Positions 53,652-63,558 are shown, counted from the first letter of the stretch. The stretch: 64,000 nt of DNA from Nostoc sp. NMS2 (GCF_017115105.1 NZ_JABXKH010000031.1:1-64000), one strand, 5' to 3'. Notes: generated by a model not told the origin, from the sequence alone. A program made the numbers and translations.

Positions 53652-54206
53652 GGTTAATATACAACAAATTAGATAAGTCGGAATGGGCTACGCCCCGCTA
53701 CGCTAACGGAAGTACAGTTTTATAATCGGGTATCTTTGTATAAAACCAAAATCGTTTAAGATCCCCCTAAATCCCCCTTCTTAAGGGGGACTAGAGGAGA
53801 GAGGAATGGAAGTGAGGTTAAACTGTATTGTATCCATTCGAGAACCGCTATATTTACGGGATGATTTTATCTATTTTTGTGGGATGGGCCGAAAAGCCAT
53901 TGGTGTCAAGTTAAGAAAAATAAAATCTTGTCAAGTGGTTAAAGCTCAATAGTTAAACTCAACACAAGGATGTTGATTTGAGCTATGAGTAAGCCACGAA
54001 AAAAACAAGGCGGGCAAGATGCCCACCCCACAAGATTGGATAATTTATTTGTTGGAAGTCCCTAACCCTAATATTGGCAGCTTAAATATGAGTTGATTCT
54101 AGAATTCCATGCTTTTGTGAATTAATCAGGGATAGCAATTTTTATTTAACTAGGGAAGTGTCAATATAGGCTTATGTCGGAGTGAAAAGTCAAGTGCAAT
54201 AAATTA
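53652..54206. repeat. Intergenic repeats
   Basis: 53685-53710 has a GGGCTACGCCCCGCTACGC palindrome. 53760-53852 ends in a MITE-type terminus (inverted: TATAGCGGTTCTCGAATG) preceded by palindromic CCCCCTTCTTAAGGGGG. No clear left partner end is seen, so this may be a half element. Near 54011-54036 is a GCGGGCAAGATGCCCACCC palindrome. No gene was found. Confidence 0.55.
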
Positions 54207-54581
54207 ATGATGATAGAAGCTAAAAACGTAATCGGTGGAAATCTAGAAGCCTGCTGCACTTCTCCTATGACTGGGTTTTACCGCGATGGTTTTTGTCGCA
54301 CAGGTGGTCAGGATTTCGGATCGCACGTCGTATGCGCCGAAGTGACTGTAGAATTCCTGGAGTTTACCAAATCGCGGGGGAACGACCTAAGCACACCTGT
54401 TCCTGATTTTAATTTTCCTGGATTGAAGCCTGGCGATCGCTGGTGTTTGTGTGCTTCTCGCTGGCAAGAAGCTCTCGAAGCTGGCGTTGCTCCACCCGTC
54501 ATTCTCTCTGCAACCCATGCTAGAGCTTTGGAAGTGGTTTCTTTAGAAGAATTGAAAAAACATACCGTAACTTCGTCTTGA
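54207..54581 (+). CDS. DUF2237-family protein
   Basis: A 124-residue protein, the usual length of DUF2237. Conserved features are the N-terminal NVIGGNLEACCTSPMTGFYRDGFCRTGGQD, the central CAEVTVEFLEFTKSRGNDL, and PGLKPGDRWCLCASRWQEAL. Several conserved cysteines (C-C, then C-R-T-G, C-L-C) could bind metal or form a redox site. The function is unknown. It is single, flanked by repeats. Confidence 0.9.
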   Translation: MMIEAKNVIGGNLEACCTSPMTGFYRDGFCRTGGQDFGSHVVCAEVTVEFLEFTKSRGNDLSTPVPDFNFPGLKPGDRWCLCASRWQEALEAGVAPPVILSATHARALEVVSLEELKKHTVTSS

Positions 54582-54702
54582 TTGGGCATGGGGGGGAGAT
54601 GAGGGAGATGAGGGAGCAGGGAGCAGGGAGCAAGGGAGAAGAGTTTTCACCCTGCCCCCCTGCCCCCTGCCCCTCTGCCTCTTTTCCATGCCCAATCACC
54701 CA
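54582..54702. repeat. Hairpin-forming repeat between convergent genes
   Basis: GATTGGGCATGG (from 54578) at the left and CCATGCCCAATC at the right (near 54686) are inverted ends. The interior is GGGAGATGAGGGAG and AGCAGGGAGCAGGG units facing CCCTGCCCCCCTGCC. The shape could terminate both flanking genes. Confidence 0.6.
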
Positions 54703-56748
54703 CTAACTTACTGGAACTTGAACAGGTAGTTTTAATACATTGGCAACCATCGCAATCAATTTAGTGGGGTCTATTGGCTTAGATAAATGCTGCTGAAACC
54801 CTGCTGAAAGCGCTTCTAAGCGGTCTTCTTCCCGCGTATATGCTGTTAAAGCGATCGCTGGGATACATCCACCTTTTTCTGGTTCTAAAGAGCGCAGTTT
54901 CCGAATTAGGGTATAACCATCTTGCTCTGACATGCCGATGTCGCTAATCAGGATATCTGCTTTTGCTTGCTCAAGTACTGCTAATGCTTCATCAACTGAT
55001 GCTACCGCAGTGGCGATCGCTCCATACTCCTCAAACATAAAACGGAGAAAGTTACGGGTATCTGCTTCGTCATCTACAACTAAAACTTTTAATCCAGCAA
55101 GCGGTGTCGATGCCACAGGGGAAGAAATTTCTCCTGTGGCTTCTCTATTTCCCCTGTTCCCCCGATTGTCTTGTAGCAGTGGTAGTTTCACCGTAAAGGT
55201 TGCTCCCTGTCCACTGCCTGGACTTTGGGCAGATATTGTACCCTTGTGCAGTTCCACTAAATGACGGACGATCGCTAGTCCTAATCCTAGTCCATTGTGC
55301 GATCGCGTTGTGGTGCTGTCTGCTTGCCGGAAACGCTCAAATACTTTCGGTAAGAACTCGGAACTGATGCCAATACCCGTATCGATAACTTTAATTTGGG
55401 CGTATTTTTGAGTTGTTTGTTGTTCTTCACCACAAACTATTGACAGATTCACTTCTACCCTGCCGCCCTTGGGGGTAAACTTAATGGCATTAGTTAGTAA
55501 ATTCCATACTATTTGCTGTAACCGCGCTGGATCGCCATAAACTGAACCGACTGAAGTATCTAATATAGTATTTAATTGAATCTCTTTTGGCTCTGCTAAG
55601 GGACGCACTGCTTCTAAAGCTGCCTCCATCACTGAGATGAGATTTACCGCAGAGACATTTAATCGCAACTGTCCACGGATAATTCGGGATACATCTAAGA
55701 TATCCTCAATTAGTTGCATCTGAGATATGGCATTGCGTTCAATGGCCTCTAGGGCGCGGGAAGTGGCTTTGTCATCAAGTTTTTTAGAGCGGAGAATTTT
55801 TGACCAACCCAGCATCGAGGTGAGGGGTGTACGGAGTTCGTGGGAGAGAACGGCAAGAAACTCATCTTTCATCCGATTTGCTGCTTCTGCTTCTTGTCTT
55901 GCGGTCTGTTCTCTAATTACTTGAGCGCGGACTTCTTCTGCTTGCTTGCGTTCAGTAATATCTTCGAGAGTGCCTACATATCCCAGCAATTCCCCTTGAC
56001 CGGAAAGCATTGGTGATGAGCGAACCTGAACCCAACGAATGATGCCTTGAGCAGTTTGAAAGCGAAATTCTTCAGAGTAGTCACGACCTTCACAAATGTA
56101 GGTAGACCAACTAACAACTGCTCGTTCTCTATCTTCTGGATGTACAGATTCCAGCCAGATTTTTTCTAAACTCTCTGCCGCCTTCAAGCCACAAATTATT
56201 TGATAGCGAGGATTAGTATATCTACATCCTCCTTCAGTATCAATTTCAAAAATGCCGACGGGTGAACAGGTACTTAGCGATCGCAATCGTTCTTCACTTT
56301 GCCTGAGTTCCGCATTCACAGCTACCAGTTGTGCTGCTTGTTGCTTGATGGCTTCTGTTTTCTTAAATAGTTCTACGAATACTGTGACTTTGGAAGTCAA
56401 AATATTGGGGTCTAATGGTTTGAGCAAATAATCAACTGCACCCAAGGCATAGCCTTTAAACAGCATTTGGTCGCTGGTACTAAAGGCAGTGAGAAAGATA
56501 ATAGGAGTGTGACGCGATCGCCCCCGATTGCGAATCAAGGTAGCAGTTTCAAAGCCATCCATTCCAGGCATTTGCACATCTAGCAAAATCACTGCAAAGT
56601 CTTGATGTAGCAGACACCTCAAAGCTTCTTCCCCAGAAGTGGCTCTCACCAAATTCTCTCCCAGTTTTTCCAGGATTGCTTCTAGTGCTAGCAAATTTTC
56701 TAGTTTATCATCCACTAGGAGGATGTTTACTTTGGGTTCCATCTGCAT
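54703..56748 (-). CDS. Hybrid histidine kinase: REC-PAS/PAC-HisKA-HATPase-REC
   Basis: A protein of about 681 residues from ATG 56748 (M-Q-M-E-P-K). A receiver at about residues 8-125 has DVQMPGMDGFETA with the phospho-aspartate. A PAS-PAC sensor lies at about 155-280, ending in GTLEDITERKQAEE. The HisKA H-box is LSHELRTPLTSMLGW near 305, and the ATPase domain has WNLLTNAIKFTPKGG, DTGIGIS and GLGLGLAIVRHL. A second receiver (ILISDIGMSEQDGYTL) is near the C-terminus. No transmembrane segment was seen. It starts five bases after the CheB-type gene, so the two are an operon. Confidence 0.93.
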   Translation of the reverse strand: MQMEPKVNILLVDDKLENLLALEAILEKLGENLVRATSGEEALRCLLHQDFAVILLDVQMPGMDGFETATLIRNRGRSRHTPIIFLTAFSTSDQMLFKGYALGAVDYLLKPLDPNILTSKVTVFVELFKKTEAIKQQAAQLVAVNAELRQSEERLRSLSTCSPVGIFEIDTEGGCRYTNPRYQIICGLKAAESLEKIWLESVHPEDRERAVVSWSTYICEGRDYSEEFRFQTAQGIIRWVQVRSSPMLSGQGELLGYVGTLEDITERKQAEEVRAQVIREQTARQEAEAANRMKDEFLAVLSHELRTPLTSMLGWSKILRSKKLDDKATSRALEAIERNAISQMQLIEDILDVSRIIRGQLRLNVSAVNLISVMEAALEAVRPLAEPKEIQLNTILDTSVGSVYGDPARLQQIVWNLLTNAIKFTPKGGRVEVNLSIVCGEEQQTTQKYAQIKVIDTGIGISSEFLPKVFERFRQADSTTTRSHNGLGLGLAIVRHLVELHKGTISAQSPGSGQGATFTVKLPLLQDNRGNRGNREATGEISSPVASTPLAGLKVLVVDDEADTRNFLRFMFEEYGAIATAVASVDEALAVLEQAKADILISDIGMSEQDGYTLIRKLRSLEPEKGGCIPAIALTAYTREEDRLEALSAGFQQHLSKPIDPTKLIAMVANVLKLPVQVPVS

Positions 56749-56752
56749 GGGT

Positions 56753-57340
56753 TTATTTCCGTGATGAGTGACAAAGCTTGACCACTTGGGAAGCAATGTT
56801 TGAGAGTGTCAAAATCCAGTCTACTGTAACAGCAGAAATTGCGGCTTCTGGCATAATATCGCTCTGGGCTGTAGTGGGTTCCTGTACGATAGTTATTCCT
56901 CCCCGCGCTTTTATTTTCTTAAGACCTTGCTTACCATCTTGATTGGCCCCTGTCAATATTATACCAATCACTTGCTCAGTGTAGACATCGGCTGCTGACT
57001 CAAACAGCACATCAATAGATGGTCTGGCATAAGAAACCGGCTCATCAGTTGAAAGCGCAAAGTGACCTGGTTCAACCAGTAAGTGATAATCTGCTGGAGC
57101 TAGATAGATATGTCCTGATAGTATTTCTTCTTTGTCTTCCACTTCTCGAATCGGTAGTGAAGTAGATTCTTGCAATAATTCCTGGAGTGTGTTGTTAGAT
57201 TCCTTGTGACGGTGTTGCACGATCGCGATCGGCACTATGAAGTCTGCTGGTAACTTCTCCAAGATAATTTTTAATGCTGATAATCCACCTAAAGAAGTAC
57301 CAATCACCACAATTTTAAACGACACTTGTTTAGTCCTCAC
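56753..57340 (-). CDS. Stand-alone CheB-type protein-glutamate methylesterase
   Basis: A 195-residue protein consisting of the CheB catalytic domain without a receiver. The catalytic serine lies in GTSLGGLSALKIIL (residues about 13-26), the histidine in AIVQHRHKESNN, and the aspartate in IGIILTGANQDGKQGLKKI. The conserved IYLAPADYHLLVEPGHFALS is also present. It removes methyl groups from glutamates of chemoreceptor-type proteins; without a receiver it may be controlled by the kinase encoded five bases downstream. The start is at 57340. No cheR or cheA is present in this window. Confidence 0.92.
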   Translation of the reverse strand: MRTKQVSFKIVVIGTSLGGLSALKIILEKLPADFIVPIAIVQHRHKESNNTLQELLQESTSLPIREVEDKEEILSGHIYLAPADYHLLVEPGHFALSTDEPVSYARPSIDVLFESAADVYTEQVIGIILTGANQDGKQGLKKIKARGGITIVQEPTTAQSDIMPEAAISAVTVDWILTLSNIASQVVKLCHSSRK

Positions 57341-58119
57341 ACTTGTAGAATGTGGGCTTTAATCTTAGTGTGACTAATCTTAGTGTGACTTGATGGCTCA
57401 TAAAATCCTTTTAGCATTCTCCTGCAACACACAGCTACTAACCTATCTTGATTAGCATTTACACCAACTAGTCAAAATTATATATTTTTGTCATAACCAT
57501 TACAATTAGAAATTTTATCATTGTGAACTAATTGACAGAAAAGTATGATTTTTAGGCTTTTTAAAATCTTCATTAATGCCAGAATCGCTACATTATATAA
57601 ATATTTTTTTGTAAACAATTAACTTTTAAAAATTTAATTATTATTGTTTTGACAATTCATAAAAATTTACTTAAGCTAAAAGATAGGTTAAGCAAATCAA
57701 AAAACAACAGCAATTTAGTTTAGCTCCATGAAAAGTTGCTGTTGCAGACTATTGGCATGAGGAAATTAATCGCCATTAAAAATATTCTCTGTAGGTAAGC
57801 TGACGAGATTTAGCTGCAAAAAGCTAAGACATGATTAAGCGTATTGCACCGCGCACATATTGAACATATTCCGGTCAATTATAGATGGATACTTGTGGTG
57901 ATATTAGTATCTATCAATCATGGAAGTTTGACTAGCGATTTTAGATTTTGGATTTTAAATTTTGGATTAGGGTCTTCTGGTGTATACCCAATCAGGGGCG
58001 GAATAAATCTAAAAGACGCTCCATTATTCGTTAACACTGCGCTGTCGAAATCCAAAATTGGCAATCCAAAATCCAAAGTTGTTTAACCACAGTGCGGTAG
58101 ATATGTCCAGGAGAATCCA
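57341..58119. other. Long intergenic region
   Basis: 57341-57930 is AT-rich and shows no gene or clear regulatory motif. From about 57936 to 58080 there are TTTTGGATTTT and AATCCAAAATT repeat units. Promoters of both flanking divergent genes must lie here. A small + strand ORF at 57844-58086 runs through the repeats and is not credible. Confidence 0.5.
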
Positions 58120-58620
58120 ATGTTTGAGTATTTTACATCATTGAACGACCACAATTTACCCTATCCAGATACGGTTCATCCCATCGTTGTCCACTTCGTA
58201 ATTGCGATGGTATTGTTTTCCTTTTTCTGCGATGTAATTGGCTATTTTACTGGTAAATCCAGTCTTTTTGAGGTGAGTTGGTGGAATATGGTAGTTGCCA
58301 CGATCGCCATCTTCGTTGCGATCATTTTTGGTCAGTTTGAAGCGGGTTTAGCACAACCTTACAGCCTAGCTAAATCGGTACTGAATTTGCATACGCTGAT
58401 TGGTTGGTCGCTTTCGGGAATCATCACAGCAATTACAGCTTGGCGCTATGTAATTCGTTCCCGCAACCCGCAAAAATTACCAATTTATTATTTGGGAGCC
58501 GGACTAGTTTTAACTTTGATAGTTGGCTTGCAAGTATATCTCGGAGATGAACTTGTTTGGGTGTATGGATTGCATACAGTGCCAGTTGTGGAAGCAGTAA
58601 AGGATGGTCTGTTGCGATGA
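58120..58620 (+). CDS. DUF2231 membrane protein (first of pair)
   Basis: A 166-residue protein with four hydrophobic segments. HPIVVHFVIAMVLFSFF near residue 21 is the characteristic histidine-bearing start of DUF2231 proteins, and a second histidine lies at NLHTLIGWSL. The function is unknown; histidines at the membrane face may bind haem or metal. It overlaps the next gene by four bases (ATGA), so the two are translationally coupled. It sits upstream of the ctaC-D-E oxidase operon and is probably part of it. Confidence 0.85.
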   Translation: MFEYFTSLNDHNLPYPDTVHPIVVHFVIAMVLFSFFCDVIGYFTGKSSLFEVSWWNMVVATIAIFVAIIFGQFEAGLAQPYSLAKSVLNLHTLIGWSLSGIITAITAWRYVIRSRNPQKLPIYYLGAGLVLTLIVGLQVYLGDELVWVYGLHTVPVVEAVKDGLLR

Positions 58621-59213
58621 ACTCAGAATTAATTGATCAATTGAGCGGCTCTTTAGGCGCAAACGGATTACCTTACACAATTCCCATTCATCCCAACTTA
58701 GTCCATCTGACAATAGGTTTGTTCATCATTGGGATGACCTTTGATATTGTGGGTGTTCTGTTCCCCTTTGAAAAATGGGTCTTCAAATTTTTAGCAATTA
58801 CTGTGGAACGTAACAACTTATTTGATGTTGGCTGGTACAACATGCTAGCTGCCAGCATCATCACATTTTTCACAGTGGCAGCAGGCTTTTACGAAATGCT
58901 GTTGGCAACACCAGCAGCTGATATGAAAAGTGCCTGGGGATTGCAGGCAATGGAAACTATGCTTTGGCATGGTGTAGGTGGTGTGTTTTTATTAGCGCTG
59001 ATTGTTGTCCTGACCATCTGGAGAGCATGGCAGCGCTTCGTTTGGGCCAAACAAGAATATAAACAGACAGATAGAGAAGTGCAATGGATCTATCTGTTGG
59101 CAGGCATAGCAATCATGTTCATTCTGTACGTCCACGGGACACTAGGGGCGCAAATGGCTGCCGAGTTTGGCGTACACAATACAGCAGATAATTTGCTGCG
59201 GATTAGTCATTAG
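58617..59213 (+). CDS. DUF2231 membrane protein (second of pair)
   Basis: A 198-residue protein starting at ATG 58617 inside the stop of the previous gene. The DUF2231 start IPIHPNLVHLTIGLFIIGMTFDIVG is near residue 23; four hydrophobic segments are present, with a histidine in MLWHGVGGVFL. It is a paralogue of its neighbour. A frame starting at 58557 would overlap the upstream gene by 64 bases and is rejected. It likely works with the oxidase encoded downstream. Confidence 0.87.
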   Translation: MNSELIDQLSGSLGANGLPYTIPIHPNLVHLTIGLFIIGMTFDIVGVLFPFEKWVFKFLAITVERNNLFDVGWYNMLAASIITFFTVAAGFYEMLLATPAADMKSAWGLQAMETMLWHGVGGVFLLALIVVLTIWRAWQRFVWAKQEYKQTDREVQWIYLLAGIAIMFILYVHGTLGAQMAAEFGVHNTADNLLRISH

Positions 59214-59345
59214 TCATTGGTCATTTGTCATTTGTCATTTGCCCAATGCCCAATTCCCCATGCCCAATTCCCAATGCCCCATGCCCAATGCCCAATTCCC
59301 AATACTTCGACTTCGCTCAGTACAAGTGCCCAATAACCAAAGACA
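59214..59345. repeat. CCCAATGCCC-type repeats before ctaC
   Basis: TTGTCATTTG units followed by CCCAATGCCCAATTCCC units fill the gap, ending with CTTCGCTCAGTACAAG. Small ORFs across it are artefacts. Confidence 0.65.
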
Positions 59346-60272
59346 ATGAAAATCCAGAAGATTTTAAATATTTTGACGCTGCTTACAGGCGCGATCGCAG
59401 TGACTGTTACCAGTCTCTGGATCGGTCAGCAGGCTTACTCCTGGCTTCCCCCGCAAGCAGCAGCCGAATCCCTACTAATTGATGATTTGATTAGCTTCTT
59501 AGTAACCCTCGGTGCCTTCATTTTCTTGGGAGTAACAAGTACTCTGATGTATTCTGTGATCTTCCATCGGGCAGTCAAAGATGACTTCACTGATGGCCCT
59601 CCAATTGAAGGTAATATCACCCTAGAAGTTGTCTGGACAGCAATTCCCATTCTGTTAGTGTTGTGGATTGCGGGCTATAGCTACCAAGTCTACGAACAAA
59701 TGGGAATTCAAGGCCCATCGGAAATAGTCCACCTGCATAATCCATTGGGAATGGAATCGGCTTATGCAGAACCAAAAGATGCCCCAGCTAACGCTTTAGC
59801 AGAACCCGTTGAGAAAATCGACGTACTCGCTAAACAGTGGGCGTGGGTGTTTCATTACCCAGAAAGAGATATTACGAGTACCGAATTGCATTTACCTAGC
59901 GATCGCCGGATACGTTTAGCATTAAAATCGCAGGATGTTCTCCACGGCTTTTATATACCTGCATTTCGCCTCAAGCAGGATATTATTCCCAACCACGCGA
60001 TCGACTTTGAATTTACTCCCATCCGCCCTGGCAAATACCGATTGACCGATTCCCAATATAGCGGTACATACTTTGCCACGATGCAAGCGAATGTAGTCGT
60101 CGAATCTCCTGAAGATTATCAGCAATGGCTAGCAAAAGCTGCAACCCAAAAGCCATCTCCAGCAAAAAATCAGGCAGCTTCTGAGTATGCCCAAACATCC
60201 CATCAATCAGTTCAAACTGGTTGGGTTACAGTTCCACCTGCTGCACCTCCTCTAGTTAATTCACCTGGTTGA
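59346..60272 (+). CDS. ctaC: Alternative respiratory terminal oxidase subunit II (no CuA)
   Basis: A 308-residue protein. The N-terminal TM (about 10-28) and second TM (about 48-70) are followed by LEVVWTAIPILLVLWIAGYSY and a periplasmic/lumenal cupredoxin domain starting VLAKQWAWVFHYPE. The usual CuA motif with two cysteines is replaced by TDSQYSGTYFATMQ, while the first His position is kept in SQDVLHGFYIP. Subunits II without CuA are typical of the cyanobacterial ARTO/Cox3-type oxidase, thought to take electrons from quinol rather than cytochrome c. In Anabaena, cox2 and cox3 are induced in heterocysts. Confidence 0.92.
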   Translation: MKIQKILNILTLLTGAIAVTVTSLWIGQQAYSWLPPQAAAESLLIDDLISFLVTLGAFIFLGVTSTLMYSVIFHRAVKDDFTDGPPIEGNITLEVVWTAIPILLVLWIAGYSYQVYEQMGIQGPSEIVHLHNPLGMESAYAEPKDAPANALAEPVEKIDVLAKQWAWVFHYPERDITSTELHLPSDRRIRLALKSQDVLHGFYIPAFRLKQDIIPNHAIDFEFTPIRPGKYRLTDSQYSGTYFATMQANVVVESPEDYQQWLAKAATQKPSPAKNQAASEYAQTSHQSVQTGWVTVPPAAPPLVNSPG

Positions 60273-60285
60273 AAGGAAAGTAACC

Positions 60286-61947
60286 ATGACTAATGTTCCT
60301 ATTGAAGGTATTCTTCTCCCTGATGAGAAGCCTAACCACGAATCTCCCAATAACTGGAAAGAATACTTCAGTTTTAGTACCGACCATAAGGTAATTGGTA
60401 TCCAGTATCTCGTTACCTCCTTCTTCTTCTTTCTCGTCGGCGGCATCTTTGCAATGGTGATTCGGGGAGAACTGATGACACCCGAATCAGATTTAGTCGA
60501 TCGCACCGTCTACAACGGTATGTTCACCATGCACGGCACTGTGATGCTGTTCTTGTGGACATTTCCCTCACTAGTTGGTTTTGCCAACTATCTAGTACCC
60601 CTGATGATTGGGGCGCGAGATATGGCATTTCCCCGCCTCAACGCCGTCGCCTTTTGGATGGTGCCAGTAGTCGGAATTATCATGATGGGTAGCTTCTTTG
60701 TCCCTGGTGGCCCAGCCCAAGCCGGTTGGTGGTCTTACCCGCCAGTCAGTCTCCAGAATCCCACAGGTAACTTAATCAATGGTCAAGTTCTCTGGCTGCT
60801 AGCCGTGGCAATATCCGGCGTATCCTCAATTATGGGGGCAGTGAACTTTGTCACCACCATCGTCAAGATGCGGGCCCCAGGCATGGGCTTTTTCAAAATG
60901 CCCTTGTTTGTCTGGGCAGTATTTAGCGCCCAAATCATCCAACTATTCGGACTACCTGCATTGACAGCAGGTGCGGTGATGCTACTACTCGACCTCACAG
61001 CAGGCACCGCCTTTTTCGACCCCGCCAAGGGTGGTAATCCAGTAATGTTTGAGCATTACTTCTGGTTCTACTCCCACCCTGCCGTTTACGTGATTATTTT
61101 GCCCATCTTCGGGATTTTCTCAGAAATCTTCCCAGTTTATTCACGTAAACCCTTATTTGGTTACAAAGTAGTTGCCGTTTCATCGATCTTGATTGCAATA
61201 GTTAGCGGTATTGTTTGGGTACACCACATGTACGTCAGTGGTACACCAGGCTGGATGCGGTTGATTTTCATGCTGACGACGATGTTTGTATCTGTCCCCA
61301 CAGGAATTAAAGTATTTGCTTGGGTAGCAACTATTTGGGGCGGTAAACTGCGGCTAAATACCCCCATGCTATTTGCCTTGGGCGGATTAATCATGTTTGT
61401 CTTCGCCGGAATCACAGGCATCATGCTTTCCTCCGTGCCCGTTGATGTCCACGTTAACAATACCTACTTTGTAGTGGGACACTTCCACTACGTCCTCTAC
61501 GGCACCGTGACGATGGGCTTGTATGCTGCCATCTATCACTGGTTCCCCAAAATGACCGGGCGGATGTACTCCGAAAGCTGGGGTAAAATCCATTTCTGGT
61601 TAGCCTTCATCGGCACTAACCTCAACTTTTTGCCCATGCACCCCTTGGGATTGCAAGGGATGTTACGCCGAGTTGCTTCCTACGCCCCAGAGTATCAATT
61701 CTGGAACATCATCGCCAGCCTCGGCGGATTTCTCTTAGGAATGTCCACTTTGCCCTTCATATTCAACATGATAATTTCTTGGATGCAAGGCGAGAAAGCA
61801 CCCGCTAACCCTTGGCGAGCAATTGGACTAGAGTGGTTAGTCTCTTCACCCCCTCCAGTAGAAAACTTTGAAGAAATCCCCATCATCATCTCCGAACCCT
61901 ACGGCTACGGCAAATCAGAACCCTTAACATCCAACCTCCCAGAATAA
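60286..61947 (+). CDS. ctaD: Alternative respiratory terminal oxidase subunit I
   Basis: A 553-residue protein with about 12 TMs. Haem and copper ligands are visible: MFTMHGTVMLFLWTF (low-spin haem His), WFYSHPAVYVIILP with the CuB His and cross-linked Tyr, HHMYVSG (two His), and VVGHFHYVLYGT. YSHPAVY, in place of the D-channel HPEVY, places it in the A2-type haem-copper oxidases. It reduces O2 to water and pumps protons. It starts 13 bases after ctaC and is in the same operon. Confidence 0.95.
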   Translation: MTNVPIEGILLPDEKPNHESPNNWKEYFSFSTDHKVIGIQYLVTSFFFFLVGGIFAMVIRGELMTPESDLVDRTVYNGMFTMHGTVMLFLWTFPSLVGFANYLVPLMIGARDMAFPRLNAVAFWMVPVVGIIMMGSFFVPGGPAQAGWWSYPPVSLQNPTGNLINGQVLWLLAVAISGVSSIMGAVNFVTTIVKMRAPGMGFFKMPLFVWAVFSAQIIQLFGLPALTAGAVMLLLDLTAGTAFFDPAKGGNPVMFEHYFWFYSHPAVYVIILPIFGIFSEIFPVYSRKPLFGYKVVAVSSILIAIVSGIVWVHHMYVSGTPGWMRLIFMLTTMFVSVPTGIKVFAWVATIWGGKLRLNTPMLFALGGLIMFVFAGITGIMLSSVPVDVHVNNTYFVVGHFHYVLYGTVTMGLYAAIYHWFPKMTGRMYSESWGKIHFWLAFIGTNLNFLPMHPLGLQGMLRRVASYAPEYQFWNIIASLGGFLLGMSTLPFIFNMIISWMQGEKAPANPWRAIGLEWLVSSPPPVENFEEIPIIISEPYGYGKSEPLTSNLPE

Positions 61948-62042
61948 ACGCAAACTATCGGGAAGACGCAAAAACCCTCCGCGTACCTCTGCGCTTCCCT
62001 CCGCGAACCTTTGCGTTTCAAACTCCCCCCTCTAAAACCAAA

Positions 62043-62645
62043 ATGGACACTTATATAAATACCCCTGAATCGCACCACACAGCCGCAGAACATACCCACG
62101 ATGAAGAAGGCAACAAAATGTTTGGCTTCATCGTCTTCCTCCTGTCAGAAAGCGTCATTTTCTTGAGTTTTTTCGCCGGATATGCAATCTACAAAACAAC
62201 AACTCCTAACTGGCTACCAGCTGGTGTTTCTGGGCTAGAAGTAAAAGAACCGACAATCAATACAATAATTCTTGTCGCCAGTAGCTTCGTAATTTACTTA
62301 GCAGAACGCGCCCTACAACGCCATGACTTAGTAAAATTTCGCCTATTTCTCTTGACAACAATGGCGATGGGAACTTACTTTTTGGTTGGGCAAGGGATTG
62401 AATGGAACGGCCTCGATTTTGGCTTCACCACAGGGGTATTTGGCGGAACGTTTTACCTGCTAACAGGTTTCCACGGTTTGCACGTTTTTACTGGCATTCT
62501 GTTGCAGTCAATTATTTTGGTACGTTCTTTCATCCCTGGCAACTACGACACAGGCCACTTCGGTGTGAATGCAACCTCACTGTTCTGGCACTTCGTCGAT
62601 GTCATCTGGATTATTTTGTTTATCCTCATCTACGTCTGGCAGTAG
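62043..62645 (+). CDS. ctaE: Alternative respiratory terminal oxidase subunit III
   Basis: A 200-residue protein with five TM helices, as usual for short subunit III. HTHDEEGNKMFGFIVFLLSESVIF holds the conserved acidic residue near the start, and FHGLHVFTGILLQS and FWHFVDVIWIILF are signature segments. It stabilises the subunit I/II core. The gap from ctaD (95 bases) holds a CTCTGCGCTTCCCTCCGCG repeat but no terminator, so co-transcription is likely. Confidence 0.93.
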   Translation: MDTYINTPESHHTAAEHTHDEEGNKMFGFIVFLLSESVIFLSFFAGYAIYKTTTPNWLPAGVSGLEVKEPTINTIILVASSFVIYLAERALQRHDLVKFRLFLLTTMAMGTYFLVGQGIEWNGLDFGFTTGVFGGTFYLLTGFHGLHVFTGILLQSIILVRSFIPGNYDTGHFGVNATSLFWHFVDVIWIILFILIYVWQ

Positions 62646-62796
62646 AAAATAAGAAATCCCCAGCAGACTGTTTGAGCGATCGCTGGGGATGATTAATGTT
62701 ATTGTAAGACCATTAAGATTTCACTAAATCAAAACGATTTTCTTTCCCTTGCTCCCTACCGTAAAAGCAATGGGATATTTTTTTATGTGAAAGTCC

Positions 62797-63558
62797 CTAA
62801 ATCCTCTGTAAAATTTCTCTCATCCAAGCTTCTTCCTCTGGTGAGCGCAATATTTTTAAAGGTTGTGTATAATCAATTGCCAAGTCAAATCTAGCACGTT
62901 CGTAAACTTGATTTAGTAACCTTTGCAAGTCAACTATTGGCTCAGATTCTCCCTCACGCAAAGGCACAGGAAAAACAGGAATTGGATTTTTTAAGTTGAA
63001 AGTATATAAATCTGCATCAGGTCTGTTGTAACTGCGACTGACCAAAATACTATAATCTGCGGCTGTAGCTCCAAAAATAGGCATTGACTCTCCTTGCCTC
63101 AAGAGGTCGATTTCTACCAAGTTGGTTGCAGAAGCCAAAATTTTCTGTCTTTTGCTCTCGTAAGCGGCTCTACCTTCTTTGGAGCGTTTATTTTTGGGTG
63201 AAAGTATTTCAATTACAGCAACAACTTCTTTACTTTGAGTTGCTCTTACCTCTAAAAATCGCTCAGTTAGCTGTTCAGGTATGGGAACTCTTACTTTACT
63301 GGGTTCGGTAAGTTTTGCAGCTGTCAAAGTTGTGCCAGTATCTGTAGTGTTCCGATTAGCAACTGCTACATCAGCAATTCCCACCAGTAAGATATCATCT
63401 ACACTTTTAAAAACTCGCTCTTCGATGGAAACTCGGTATTTAGGCGCGATTTGAGGAGTCAAATCATCAGCTATAGCTACAATCAAACGATTGTGAACTT
63501 GATGCCAAAGTTCTGGCTGTTCTAAATAGGGGTTCATTCCCGGAAATGGATTTCCCAT
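62797..63558 (-). CDS. DUF4058-family protein
   Basis: A 253-residue protein. GNPFPGMNPYLEQPELWHQVHNRLI at the N-terminus is the DUF4058 hallmark. VVAVIEILSPKNKRSKEGRAAYESKRQKIL resembles the Uma2/PD-(D/E)XK-type E-x-L core, and LVEIDLLRQGESMP follows. The family is abundant in cyanobacteria, and its function is not established. It is monocistronic, convergent with the oxidase operon. Confidence 0.92.
   Translation of the reverse strand: MGNPFPGMNPYLEQPELWHQVHNRLIVAIADDLTPQIAPKYRVSIEERVFKSVDDILLVGIADVAVANRNTTDTGTTLTAAKLTEPSKVRVPIPEQLTERFLEVRATQSKEVVAVIEILSPKNKRSKEGRAAYESKRQKILASATNLVEIDLLRQGESMPIFGATAADYSILVSRSYNRPDADLYTFNLKNPIPVFPVPLREGESEPIVDLQRLLNQVYERARFDLAIDYTQPLKILRSPEEEAWMREILQRI

Noticed and set aside
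57844-58086. An 80-codon ORF before the DUF2231 genes
   Set aside because: It is largely made of TTTTGGATTTT and AATCCAAAA repeat units.
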